DNA of 5,631 bases, from positions 1 through 5,631 of the forward strand of contig JBKPDW010000431.1 of assembly GCA_046728115.1 (NCBI GenBank), written 5' to 3'. The notes under the pieces are model-generated. The model was not told the DNA's origin, made no database searches, and saw nothing but the letters and a program-made list of their open reading frames with translations. Numbering within the stretch: position 1 is the first letter of the stretch; the number at the start of each line of letters is the position of its first letter. Shown piece by piece: positions 1 to 5,631 of the stretch. The translations under genes and the position numbers were made by a program. Source of the DNA: CAVSWN01 sp046728115. GTDB taxonomy: Bacteria; Acidobacteriota; Vicinamibacteria; Vicinamibacterales; CAVVIG01.

Positions 1-224
1 TCTCGAGGGTTCGTCTGCAGGCGGGGTTCTGGCGGCAACTGTGTGCTTTGTGACGTCGCGAGTGGATATTGAGGAGCGATCCTGGCCGTCTCGCGTGCCG
101 AGAAATACTGAAACAGTATCCACACGGCAAGGAAGACCAGAAGCGACGTGGCAAGAAGTCCCGCTCCGAATGCAAACACGCCGCGGACATTGACGTCACT
201 CGTCTCGTGATGCAGTTCAGTCAT
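1..224 (-). CDS. small single-helix membrane protein downstream of actF (partial, C-terminus beyond window)
   Basis: An open frame starts at an ATG at 224-222 and stays open to the window edge, giving 74 complete codons. It begins MTELHHETSD, followed by one clear hydrophobic segment at about residues 16-40 (core LLATSLLVFLAVWILF). After that comes a hydrophilic, proline-rich stretch ending LPPEPRLQTNPR, so the topology is a short cytoplasmic N-terminus, one membrane anchor and a periplasmic tail. The start is supported by AGGA at 235-232, seven nt before the ATG and overlapping the actF stop codon; only 9 nt separate the two genes, so they are probably translated together. I recall similar short anchored proteins with a PPEPRLQ-type motif just after actF in Acidobacteriota ACIII operons, before SCO-family and cytochrome oxidase genes, but I cannot confirm this here. 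No function is assigned; an assembly or accessory role for ACIII or the oxidase is inference. Confidence 0.75.
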   Translation of the reverse strand, partial: MTELHHETSDVNVRGVFAFGAGLLATSLLVFLAVWILFQYFSARETARIAPQYPLATSQSTQLPPEPRLQTNPR

Positions 225-240
225 CCGCTGGTCCTAATGC
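225..240 (-). promoter_or_regulatory. ribosome binding site of the small downstream ORF
   Basis: On the minus strand the actF stop codon TAG runs directly into AGGA (235-232), leaving seven nt before the ATG at 224. The stop codon and the Shine-Dalgarno sequence share bases, as expected for coupled translation in an operon. Confidence 0.5.
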
Positions 241-1457
241 GCAGTCCTCGGCCGGGACGCGCGATCGATGATCGAACCCAGCGTCTCGTCGAACTGCGGA
301 TCGTGAATCGGCAGAATGGCCCGGCCGCGCAGCTGGTGGATGAAACAGCCTGTCCACACGGCACCCATCGACAGCGGCAGCACGACATCGAGCCAGCTGA
401 CGACGATGCCCGCGCGATGAAATTCCGGCGCGATCAACCAGAAGAGATCGACGACCCTGACGATCAGCATCGCGGCGGCCACCTTCATCAGGATGTCTGG
501 CGTGCGCTTCACGCTTCGCGACAGCAGCAGCGCGAACGGCACGGCAAAGTGAAACAGCATCAATGCGATGCCGACGGCGCGCCAGCCGGTTTGCAATCTG
601 TGCAGATACCACGTGATTTCCAGCGGCAGATTGCCGGCCCAGATGATCAGGTACTGCGAGAAGGAGAAGTACGCCCACAGCATCACGAACGCCAGCATCA
701 GATTGCCGAGGTCGTGGAAGTGCGTCGGCATGGCGATTCGATGGAGCGGCGGCCGCCGGCTCAACCAGGCAAGCACCAGAATCAGAAACGCGAGAGACGA
801 CAGCCCCTGTCCGCCCATGATGAGCACGCCGTAGATCGTCGAGAACCAATGCGGCTCGAGCGACATGAGCCAGTCGAAGGACGCAAAGGTGATCGTCAAC
901 CCGTATCCGAGCAGGCCAACCGCGCTGAGTTTCTGCATTCGGCGGGCAAGCGCCGGATCCGGATTGCGATCCTGCTCGAGCGACCAGGCGTTCAGGCGCC
1001 AGACGAGCGCGTTCCACACGAGGAAATAGATGACGGCCCGAACCAGAAAAAACGGCGTGTTCAAATACAACTGCTTGTGCTGGAGCGCTTCGTCATGCGC
1101 AACGACATCGGCGTTCGTCCAGATATAGAGGCGATGCATGCCGAGCGCGATGGGGAGGAAGAGCACCGCCATGACCGGGAGCACGCGCGTGGCCGCGCCG
1201 ATCGGACGGCGAATGAGGACGCCCCACGCGCCGCCGGATAGCTGGTGAACCATGCCAAGCGCCAGACAGCCGAGCGTCACGCCCAGGCAGAGCATGTAGG
1301 CCATCAGATACGACTGCAGGAACTGTGTCCGGTCGTTGAAGAGCCCCACCAGCGAGACCAATGCGCCCGCGCCGCCAATGAGCAGGAACCGGCGCTGCAT
1401 ACCCGCCAGCTCCGGGATTGCCACATCGGCCGTCGTGGCGAGCGGCTCACCGTGCAT
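234..1457 (-). CDS. actF: ActF, integral membrane subunit of Alternative Complex III
   Basis: This 407-residue polytopic membrane protein has about ten hydrophobic segments, at roughly residues 23-40, 48-71, 90-110, 135-157, 176-196, 205-233, 249-273, 290-313, 321-343 and 350-373. Length, helix count and position after actE match ActF, the second large membrane subunit of ACIII. ActF is related in fold to ActC/NrfD but lacks its quinol role, and is proposed to help form a proton half-channel. The motif FDWLMSLEPHWFSTIYG at 194-210 and the C-terminal LPIHDPQFDE are, as I recall, typical of the family. The ATG at 1457 overlaps the end of actE by 11 nt and is preceded by GAGGGAG (1469-1463), five nt upstream. 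The stop is TAG. The first 20 or so residues are a hydrophilic cytoplasmic leader. Nothing looks broken. An NrfD-family subunit of another complex is the alternative, but the neighbours make that unlikely. Confidence 0.93.
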   Translation of the reverse strand: MHGEPLATTADVAIPELAGMQRRFLLIGGAGALVSLVGLFNDRTQFLQSYLMAYMLCLGVTLGCLALGMVHQLSGGAWGVLIRRPIGAATRVLPVMAVLFLPIALGMHRLYIWTNADVVAHDEALQHKQLYLNTPFFLVRAVIYFLVWNALVWRLNAWSLEQDRNPDPALARRMQKLSAVGLLGYGLTITFASFDWLMSLEPHWFSTIYGVLIMGGQGLSSLAFLILVLAWLSRRPPLHRIAMPTHFHDLGNLMLAFVMLWAYFSFSQYLIIWAGNLPLEITWYLHRLQTGWRAVGIALMLFHFAVPFALLLSRSVKRTPDILMKVAAAMLIVRVVDLFWLIAPEFHRAGIVVSWLDVVLPLSMGAVWTGCFIHQLRGRAILPIHDPQFDETLGSIIDRASRPRTAH

Positions 1458-2082
1458 CGAGGCTCCCTCGCTCGGCAGGAGGCACGTCGGCGATGGTCGC
1501 GTGCTCGCTCAACTGCAGCGCACGCACGTAGGCGATGATTGCCCATCGATCGTCGACCTTGATCTGCGACGCATAGTCGGGCATTGCGCCGAAGCCGTTG
1601 GTGATGACATCGAAGAAATGGCCGACCGGGGCCTGGCGCAGACGATCCTGATGATAGGTGGGAGGCTGGCGATAGCCGCGCCGTACGACCATGCCGTCGC
1701 CTTGTCCCGTCCGGCCGTGACAGGGCGAGCAGTAGATGTCGAAACGCTCGCGGCCTCGGGACATCACGGACGCCGTGATGGGGAACGGAAAGGTCGTGAC
1801 GTCCGATCCGTTCGCCTTGCCGGTGTAACGGACCGAATCGTCCCGAAGCTGTCCGCGAGCGACCGTCCCGGCGACGAGCGGTCGCGCCGAGCGCGCGTCG
1901 CCAAAGAAGTCGGATTGCCGCAGCGGCACGTACTTCGGTTGGTCGTGCATGTCCTGCCGGCATGCAGCTCCTGTCAAGCACGCGAGGACGATGATCACCG
2001 CAGAGAGCGCAGAGAGCGCAGAATCATCGTGTTCTGCAGGCTCTGCGAGTTCTGCGTTGGTCGTCGTGTTGTCAATCCGCAA
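1447..2082 (-). CDS. actE: ActE, monohaem cytochrome c subunit of Alternative Complex III, probable lipoprotein
   Basis: This is a c-type cytochrome of 211 residues if read from TTG at 2082. The haem motif CSPCH is at residues 118-122, and the likely axial methionine is M167 in GFGAMPDY. The segment CRQDMHDQPKYVPLRQSDFF (41-60) after the export signal is characteristic of ActE. C41 (TGAAC) or C35 (VLAC) could be the lipidated cysteine; neither is an ideal lipobox. ActE sits on the periplasmic side and passes electrons from the complex to an oxidase. The TTG start is chosen because GAGGTGA, a seven-base match to the ribosomal anti-Shine-Dalgarno, lies six nt before it; it overlaps the actD stop by 11 nt. 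In-frame GTG at 1998 would leave a very short, uncharged signal and has only pyrimidine-rich sequence upstream. Residues 9-28 (NAELAEPAEHDDSALSALSA) come from a 9-nt-period repeat and make the pre-sequence unusually long and acidic. Confidence 0.92.
   Translation of the reverse strand: MRIDNTTTNAELAEPAEHDDSALSALSAVIIVLACLTGAACRQDMHDQPKYVPLRQSDFFGDARSARPLVAGTVARGQLRDDSVRYTGKANGSDVTTFPFPITASVMSRGRERFDIYCSPCHGRTGQGDGMVVRRGYRQPPTYHQDRLRQAPVGHFFDVITNGFGAMPDYASQIKVDDRWAIIAYVRALQLSEHATIADVPPAERGSLDAR
1458..1469 (-). promoter_or_regulatory. ribosome binding site of actF
   Basis: GAGGGAG (1469-1463 on the minus strand) lies five nt before the actF ATG, inside the last codons of actE. It fixes the actF start and implies translational coupling with actE. 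Confidence 0.6.
1999..2056. repeat. 58-bp imperfect inverted repeat of 9-nt units at the 5' end of actE
   Basis: Two 25-nt arms (1999-2023 and 2032-2056) flank an 8-nt loop (2024-2031). Comparing the left arm with the reverse complement of the right gives 19 of 25 matches. The mismatches fall in two blocks of three, so the stem is 6 bp, a 3x3 internal loop, 7 bp, a 3x3 loop, then 6 bp. Each arm is made of 9-nt units: GCAGAGAGC twice and GCAGAATCA on the plus strand; GCAGAACTC, GCAGAGCCT and GCAGAACAC on the minus strand. Because the period is a multiple of three, it reads as repeated three-residue peptides (AEL-AEP-AEH and ALS-ALS on the minus strand; AES-AES on the plus). This resembles a short dispersed repeat I associate with intergenic regions of Acidobacteriota and similar genomes; that is recollection, not a search result. 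Confidence 0.85.
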
Positions 2083-2608
2083 CGGTCGTCACCTCTCGGG
2101 GATTCAACGTCTCCAGGAACTTCCGCGTGTTTTCGATATCGAACTGCGGGTCGGTCGACTCGATGCACAGAAAAAACCGATTGCGGCTCGCCAGCGCGAA
2201 TCGCGGCACGTTGAAAACCGGGTGATACGGCATCGGCAGGCGGTTCAACCCGAGCATTGCAAAGACGGCCGTGAGCGCCGCGGCCAGAATCGTGCACTCG
2301 AAGGTCACAGGGATGAATGCCGGCCAGCTATGAAGTGGCTTGCCTCCGACGTTGATTGGATACGTAACGGCGGAGGCCCAGTACTGCAGCGCGTACCCGC
2401 CGATGCATCCGCACACGCCGCCGATCAGCACGATCAGCGGGAGCCGTGTGTGGTGTGATCCGATCGCTTCGTGCAGTTCCTCGATTGGAAACGGCGAATA
2501 CGCATCCATCGACCGGTAACCCGCGTGCCTGGCACGATCGGCCGCCGCGACGAGCGACGTCGGATCATCGAATTCCGCGAGGAGGCCGTAAACAGCGGCG
2601 GGTTTCAT
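2072..2608 (-). CDS. actD: ActD, DUF3341 membrane subunit of Alternative Complex III
   Basis: This 178-residue protein opens MKPAAVYGLLAEFDDP and has a small soluble N-terminal domain at about residues 1-50, including GYRSMDAYSPFPIEELHEAIG, typical of the DUF3341/ActD family. Two transmembrane helices follow, at about 56-77 (LPLIVLIGGVCGCIGGYALQYW) and 97-119 (FIPVTFECTILAAALTAVFAM), joined by a short loop with YPINVGGKPLHSWP. The C-terminus carries PYHPVFNVPRF and RFFLCIESTDPQFD and is probably cytoplasmic. Family length is about 170-200 residues, so it looks complete. ActD is a structural subunit packed against ActC with no known cofactor. The ATG at 2608 has GAGGA six nt upstream, supplied by the last unit of the actC-actD repeat array. 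It overlaps actE by 11 nt at its 3' end. Confidence 0.93.
   Translation of the reverse strand: MKPAAVYGLLAEFDDPTSLVAAADRARHAGYRSMDAYSPFPIEELHEAIGSHHTRLPLIVLIGGVCGCIGGYALQYWASAVTYPINVGGKPLHSWPAFIPVTFECTILAAALTAVFAMLGLNRLPMPYHPVFNVPRFALASRNRFFLCIESTDPQFDIENTRKFLETLNPREVTTVAD
2083..2096 (-). promoter_or_regulatory. strong ribosome binding site that fixes the TTG start of actE
   Basis: GAGGTGA occupies 2095-2089 on the minus strand, six nt before TTG at 2082. It lies inside the last codons of actD (encoding part of REVTTVAD), so ribosomes finishing actD are placed to restart on actE. It is the strongest Shine-Dalgarno match among the six gene starts in this window. Confidence 0.7.
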
Positions 2609-2620
2609 TTCACATCCTCA
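2609..2620 (-). promoter_or_regulatory. repeat-derived ribosome binding site of actD
   Basis: The gene-proximal repeat unit reads TGAGGATGTG on the minus strand (2620-2611). Its GAGGA (2619-2615) lies six nt before the actD ATG, an ordinary Shine-Dalgarno distance. No other purine-rich site lies between the array and the start, so the repeat itself appears to provide the ribosome binding site. Confidence 0.6.
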
Positions 2621-2710
2621 GATTCACACACATCCTCAGATTCACACATCCTCACATCCACAAATTCTCACATCCTCAAATTCACACATCCTCACATCCT
2701 CAGATTCTCA
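2611..2710. repeat. 100-bp tandem array of 8-nt units filling the actC-actD spacer
   Basis: On the plus strand the stretch divides into twelve 8-nt units plus a 2-nt insertion (2627-2628) and a final CA. Six units are cacatcct (starting 2611, 2629, 2645, 2669, 2685, 2693) and one is cacatcca (2653). The rest are of the type cagattca, caaattca, caaattct or cagattct. By hand count the array is 43% G+C, with G almost absent from the plus strand; the flanking genes are clearly richer. On the transcribed minus strand the common unit is AGGATGTG, and most unit junctions create TGA. Since 8 is not a multiple of 3, these stops fall in all three frames. The first TGA (2710-2708) is the actC stop codon and the last unit gives the actD ribosome binding site. 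No gene is present in it. Confidence 0.95.
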
Positions 2711-4105
2711 AATGCGTTGGTCGTCCACCTTCGCTTCCGGCAGAATCGTCCGCATCTCGAAGATCGAGATCATCGGCAGGAAGCGCACGAACAGGAACAG
2801 CAGCGCCAGAAACAACCCGATCGTGCCGACGAACGTCGACCAGTCCCAGAACGTCGGCGCGTACATGCCCCACGCCGAGGGAAGAAAATCGCGATGGAGA
2901 CTCGTCACGATGATGATGAACCGCTCGAGCCACATGCCGACGTTGATGATGAGCGAGAGCGCAAACAGCGCCATCGTACTGCTACGTATCCGCTTCAACC
3001 AGAGCAGCTGTGGGACGATGACGTTGCAGAAAATCAACGACCAGTACGCGAACGCGTATGGCCCGGTCAGCCGGTTGATCGGCACGAACCCTTCGTACCG
3101 GTCCGCGCTGTACCACGCGATAAACGCCTCGGTCATGTAGCCGTAGGCGACGATCAAACCCGTGACCAGCATCACCTTGGCCATGTTGTTCAAGTGGCGC
3201 ATGGTGATGAAGTCCTCGAGCTGATAGACCGCGCGGATTGGAATCGCCAGCGTGAGCACCATCGCGAAACCGGAATAGATTGCCCCGGCGACGAAGTACG
3301 GCGGAAAGATGGTGGTGTGCCATCCCGGCAGGATTGCGATGGCGAAGTCGAAGCTCACGACGGTGTGGACGGACACCACGAGCGGCGTGGCCAGGCCCGC
3401 GAGCAGCAGGTATGCGGTCTCGTAGCGGTGCCAGTGGAGAGCCGACCCGCGCCATCCCATGGCGAGCATGCCGTACAGCACTCGGCCGACGCGCGACTGC
3501 GATCGATCGCGCAGCGTCGCCAGATCGGGAATGAGCCCGACGAACCAGAAGAGTAGCGAGACCGTTCCGTACGTAGAGACCGCAAATACGTCCCAGATCA
3601 GCGGGCTGCGGAACTGCGGCCAGACGTTCATCGAGTTCGGATAGGGGACGAGCCAGTACGCCAGCCAGGGGCGACCCGTATGGAAGAGCGGAAAGATGCC
3701 GGCGCAGGCCACGGCAAACAGCGTCATCGCCTCCGCGAACCGGTTGATCGAGGTTCGCCACGTCTGCTTCAGCAGCAACAGAATCGCGGAAATCAGCGTG
3801 CCGGCGTGGCCGATCCCGATCCACCAGACGAAGTTGGTGATGTCGAACGCCCATCCGACCGGGATGTTGTTGCCCCAGATCCCGATCCCCTTGACGCTCA
3901 GATAGGTCAGCGACACGAGCAGGAGCACCGTCAGCAGGAACGCCGTTCCGAAGCCCGCGTACCAGCCGATCGGCGTCCGCTGTGTCAGGACAATCGCGCT
4001 GATCTTGTCGGTGACGGTTCCAAACGTGTGCCCCGGCGCGATAACCGGCGGGGCCGCGGATCCGGCAACGGCGTGGAGTGGATCTTCGATGGATGACTCG
4101 GCCAT
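2708..4105 (-). CDS. actC: ActC, NrfD-like quinol-interacting membrane subunit of Alternative Complex III
   Basis: This 465-residue protein has ten hydrophobic segments, at about residues 46-70, 87-112, 123-143, 168-190, 228-250, 268-290, 308-328, 350-368, 377-400 and 422-441. It belongs to the NrfD/PsrC family. In ACIII, ActC holds the quinol site near the terminal cluster of ActB and is one of the two subunits proposed to carry a proton half-channel. Segments seen here that I recall as typical of ActC include TPIGWYAGFG (44-53), FVWWIGIGHAGTLISAILLL (92-111), FPLFHTGRPWLAYWLVPYPN (138-157), SVHTVVSFDFAIAILPGWH (245-263) and NVGMWLERFIIIVTSLHRDF (388-407). The ATG at 4105 follows the actB stop by 10 nt. 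The nearest Shine-Dalgarno-like element, GGAGAG (4124-4119), is 13 nt away, which is long, so coupling to actB probably matters. The stop TGA is the first triplet of the repeat array. It appears full length. Confidence 0.95.
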   Translation of the reverse strand: MAESSIEDPLHAVAGSAAPPVIAPGHTFGTVTDKISAIVLTQRTPIGWYAGFGTAFLLTVLLLVSLTYLSVKGIGIWGNNIPVGWAFDITNFVWWIGIGHAGTLISAILLLLKQTWRTSINRFAEAMTLFAVACAGIFPLFHTGRPWLAYWLVPYPNSMNVWPQFRSPLIWDVFAVSTYGTVSLLFWFVGLIPDLATLRDRSQSRVGRVLYGMLAMGWRGSALHWHRYETAYLLLAGLATPLVVSVHTVVSFDFAIAILPGWHTTIFPPYFVAGAIYSGFAMVLTLAIPIRAVYQLEDFITMRHLNNMAKVMLVTGLIVAYGYMTEAFIAWYSADRYEGFVPINRLTGPYAFAYWSLIFCNVIVPQLLWLKRIRSSTMALFALSLIINVGMWLERFIIIVTSLHRDFLPSAWGMYAPTFWDWSTFVGTIGLFLALLFLFVRFLPMISIFEMRTILPEAKVDDQRI

Positions 4106-4115
4106 CGGTGTCGAC

Positions 4116-5631
4116 TCACTCTCCGAGCTCGGGATTCACATTCCGCACCGCCGCCAGATACGTTGTCCGCGGACGCGTGTTCAGCTCGCCGAGCAGCGAG
4201 TAGTTCCGTTCCTCGGCCTTCAGCTTCGAGACGCGGCTGCCGGGATCGTTGAGATCGCCGAACACGATTGCATCGGCGGGACACGTTTGCTGGCAGGCGG
4301 TCTGGATCTCGCCGTCCCTGACTTTGCGGTCCTCCTTTTCCGCGTCGATCTTGGCGCGGTTGATGCGCTGCACGCAGTACGTGCACTTCTCCATCACGCC
4401 CCGGCTGCGAACGCTCACGTCGGGATTACGGCCCAGCTTCAGGCTCGGCGTATTCCAGTCCTGATAGAGCAGGAAGTTGAAGCGCCGCACTTTGTACGGG
4501 CAGTTGTTCGAGCAGTAGCGCGTACCGACGCAGCGGTTGTAGACCATGTCGTTCAGCCCTTCGTCGCTGTGCACGGTCGCGCCGACGGGACACACCACCT
4601 CGCATGGCGCGTTCTCGCAGTGCATGCACGGCACCGGCTGGAAATACGTCTCAGGGTTGTCCTTCGGACCGCTGTAGTACGTGTCGACGCGAAGCCAATG
4701 CATCTCGCGTCCGCGCAGTACCTGCTCTTTGCCGACAACGGGGATGTTGTTCTCCGCCTGGCAGCCGACGATACAGGCGTTGCAGCCGATGCAGGCGTTG
4801 ATGTCGATCGCCATGCCCCATCTGTGGCCCTCGTAGGCGAAGTCGGGATACAGCGTAATGGTGCGGGGCGGCGTTTCGTCGCCTTCGTGCACCGATTTCG
4901 GATCGCGAACGTACTCGTCGCGCGTGACGGCGCGGACCGTTCGCCGTCCCTCCATCAGATGGTGATACTGCGTGCACGCGAGCGGATAACCGTCGCCGGT
5001 CTTCGTCAACGCGCAACCGCCATCGAACCATGGCGCCTCGATAGATCGAATGGCGTTGGCGTTGAAACCGGCCCCGGCTCCAACGTGGCCCGCGCGGGAG
5101 CGGCCGTATCCACAGTGGACGGTGATGCACTCATCAGGGTGGCCGACCACGGGAAACAGTGCACCGCGAACAGATCGCCCTCGGTACCGCAGCTCCACGA
5201 CATCGGTGTTGATCTGTCCGTGCTCGCCTCCCTGAAATGACGGCGACGACTCGCTGCGGAGACGCGCGGCGGTCGCGGGACTCACGATCACCGCGTTGTC
5301 CCACGTGAGTTTCGTAATCGGCTTTGGCAGTTCCTGCAGCCAGCCATTGTTGGCGAAGCGGCCGTCGAGGATCGACGGATCGTTGCGGAATGCGATCTCG
5401 AATCCACCCGATGAGGACGACGGACGGGCAGTCGTGGCGAAAGTGGAAGAAGCGCGAACGGCCGCCGGCGTGAAGGCGGTGTTCGGAATCAGGCCGTCGT
5501 GGAGCCAGCGGCGCCAAGCCGAATCATCCTTTCCGACCTTCCAGTGTTCGCGCACGATGTCGTACGGCGATTGTTCGGGCCGGTCGCTCATCGCGGCCAG
5601 TAGCTCGTGGGCCGAGCGCCCGCTGTACAGC
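4116..5631 (-). CDS. actB: ActB, iron-sulfur subunit of Alternative Complex III (partial, N-terminus beyond window)
   Basis: The frame is open to the window edge: 504 codons from 5630 (beginning LYSGRSAHELLAAMSD) to TGA at 4118-4116. The internal ATG at 5591 is not the start, because conserved sequence continues upstream; complete ActB is about 1000 residues. The first 230 or so visible residues are the end of the molybdopterin-oxidoreductase-like domain (e.g. ITKLTWDNAVIVSPATAARL and GYGRSRAGHVGAGAGFNANA), which in characterised ACIII binds no molybdenum cofactor. The iron-sulfur domain follows, with four motifs numbered from the first visible codon: C280/283/286/290 (CIGCNACIVGC), C335/338/343/347 (CMHCENAPCEVVC), C367/373/377 (CVGTRYCSNNC) and C416/419/446/450 (CTYC, then CQQTC). 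These fifteen cysteines fit three [4Fe-4S] and one [3Fe-4S] cluster, as known for ActB. It carries electrons from quinol oxidation at ActC towards the haems of ActA/ActE, on the periplasmic face. actC follows after 10 nt. Confidence 0.95.
   Translation of the reverse strand, partial: LYSGRSAHELLAAMSDRPEQSPYDIVREHWKVGKDDSAWRRWLHDGLIPNTAFTPAAVRASSTFATTARPSSSSGGFEIAFRNDPSILDGRFANNGWLQELPKPITKLTWDNAVIVSPATAARLRSESSPSFQGGEHGQINTDVVELRYRGRSVRGALFPVVGHPDECITVHCGYGRSRAGHVGAGAGFNANAIRSIEAPWFDGGCALTKTGDGYPLACTQYHHLMEGRRTVRAVTRDEYVRDPKSVHEGDETPPRTITLYPDFAYEGHRWGMAIDINACIGCNACIVGCQAENNIPVVGKEQVLRGREMHWLRVDTYYSGPKDNPETYFQPVPCMHCENAPCEVVCPVGATVHSDEGLNDMVYNRCVGTRYCSNNCPYKVRRFNFLLYQDWNTPSLKLGRNPDVSVRSRGVMEKCTYCVQRINRAKIDAEKEDRKVRDGEIQTACQQTCPADAIVFGDLNDPGSRVSKLKAEERNYSLLGELNTRPRTTYLAAVRNVNPELGE

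Noticed and set aside
69..1241. 390-residue plus-strand open frame opposite actF
   Set aside because: Its composition is extremely rich in Arg, His, Gln and Glu, as expected for the complement of a hydrophobic membrane protein gene. There are no motifs, and it conflicts with actF.
1999..2056. Rho-independent terminator between actD and actE
   Set aside because: The stem has two 3x3 internal loops, is not followed by a T-run on the transcribed strand, and lies inside actE coding sequence upstream of essential subunits of the same complex.
2611..2710. CRISPR array
   Set aside because: Units are 8 nt and contiguous, with no unique spacers of CRISPR length and no cas genes.
2446..2913. Possible repeat-containing plus-strand protein with HILRFTHILRFTH-type repeats
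   Set aside because: The peptide repeat is a by-product of the 8-nt DNA period cycling through the frames every 24 nt. There is no ribosome binding site and no conserved flanking sequence.
2471..3556. 361-residue plus-strand open frame running through the 8-nt array into actC
   Set aside because: It stays open through the array only because that strand of the repeat lacks stop codons (it reads as repeated FTHILRF-like peptides). The rest is antisense to actC.
4005..5240. 411-residue open frame on the plus strand opposite actB
   Set aside because: It lies antisense to a clear iron-sulfur protein. Its translation has no recognisable domain, and long antisense frames are expected from the GC-rich codon bias.
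4116..5631. Catalytic molybdenum enzyme such as formate dehydrogenase or polysulfide reductase
   Set aside because: The fusion of the molybdopterin-type domain to the iron-sulfur domain, followed by actC, DUF3341, a monohaem cytochrome and a second NrfD-like subunit, is specific to ACIII, where the domain carries no cofactor. The part that would hold the metal site lies outside the window.

Overview
The window is an interior slice of one operon read entirely on the minus strand. It encodes Alternative Complex III (ACIII, the Act complex), the quinol:electron-acceptor oxidoreductase that replaces the cytochrome bc1 complex in many bacteria. In transcription order, from high to low coordinates, it holds: the C-terminal part of actB (iron-sulfur subunit, cut by the window edge); actC (NrfD-like quinol-interacting membrane subunit); actD (DUF3341 two-helix membrane subunit); actE (monohaem cytochrome c, probable lipoprotein); actF (second ten-helix membrane subunit); and the start of a small single-helix membrane protein that runs off the low-coordinate end. 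actA (the pentahaem cytochrome) and the N-terminal half of actB would be expected beyond position 5631.

The subunits work as one machine. Quinol is oxidised at ActC next to ActB, electrons run through the ActB iron-sulfur clusters, and they leave through the c-type haems of ActA and ActE to an oxidase, whose genes usually follow actF. The genes are packed tightly. actD/actE and actE/actF each overlap by 11 nt; actB/actC and actF/small ORF are separated by 10 and 9 nt. The only real spacer is the 99 nt between actC and actD. I see no promoter, terminator, tRNA, rRNA, CRISPR or mobile-element gene.

The unexpected content is two unrelated short-period repeats at two neighbouring gene junctions. 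The actC-actD spacer is filled by a 100-bp array of 8-nt units. On the transcribed strand this array provides the actC stop codon, stops in every frame and the actD Shine-Dalgarno sequence. The 5' end of actE contains a 58-bp imperfect hairpin of 9-nt units that stays in frame and lengthens the export signal of ActE with a low-complexity acidic stretch.

The organism is a GC-rich bacterium. The gene order, the protein style and the short-period repeats resemble what I know of Acidobacteriota. That assignment is from memory and tentative. The core operon is a known system; the repeats are the part worth following up.
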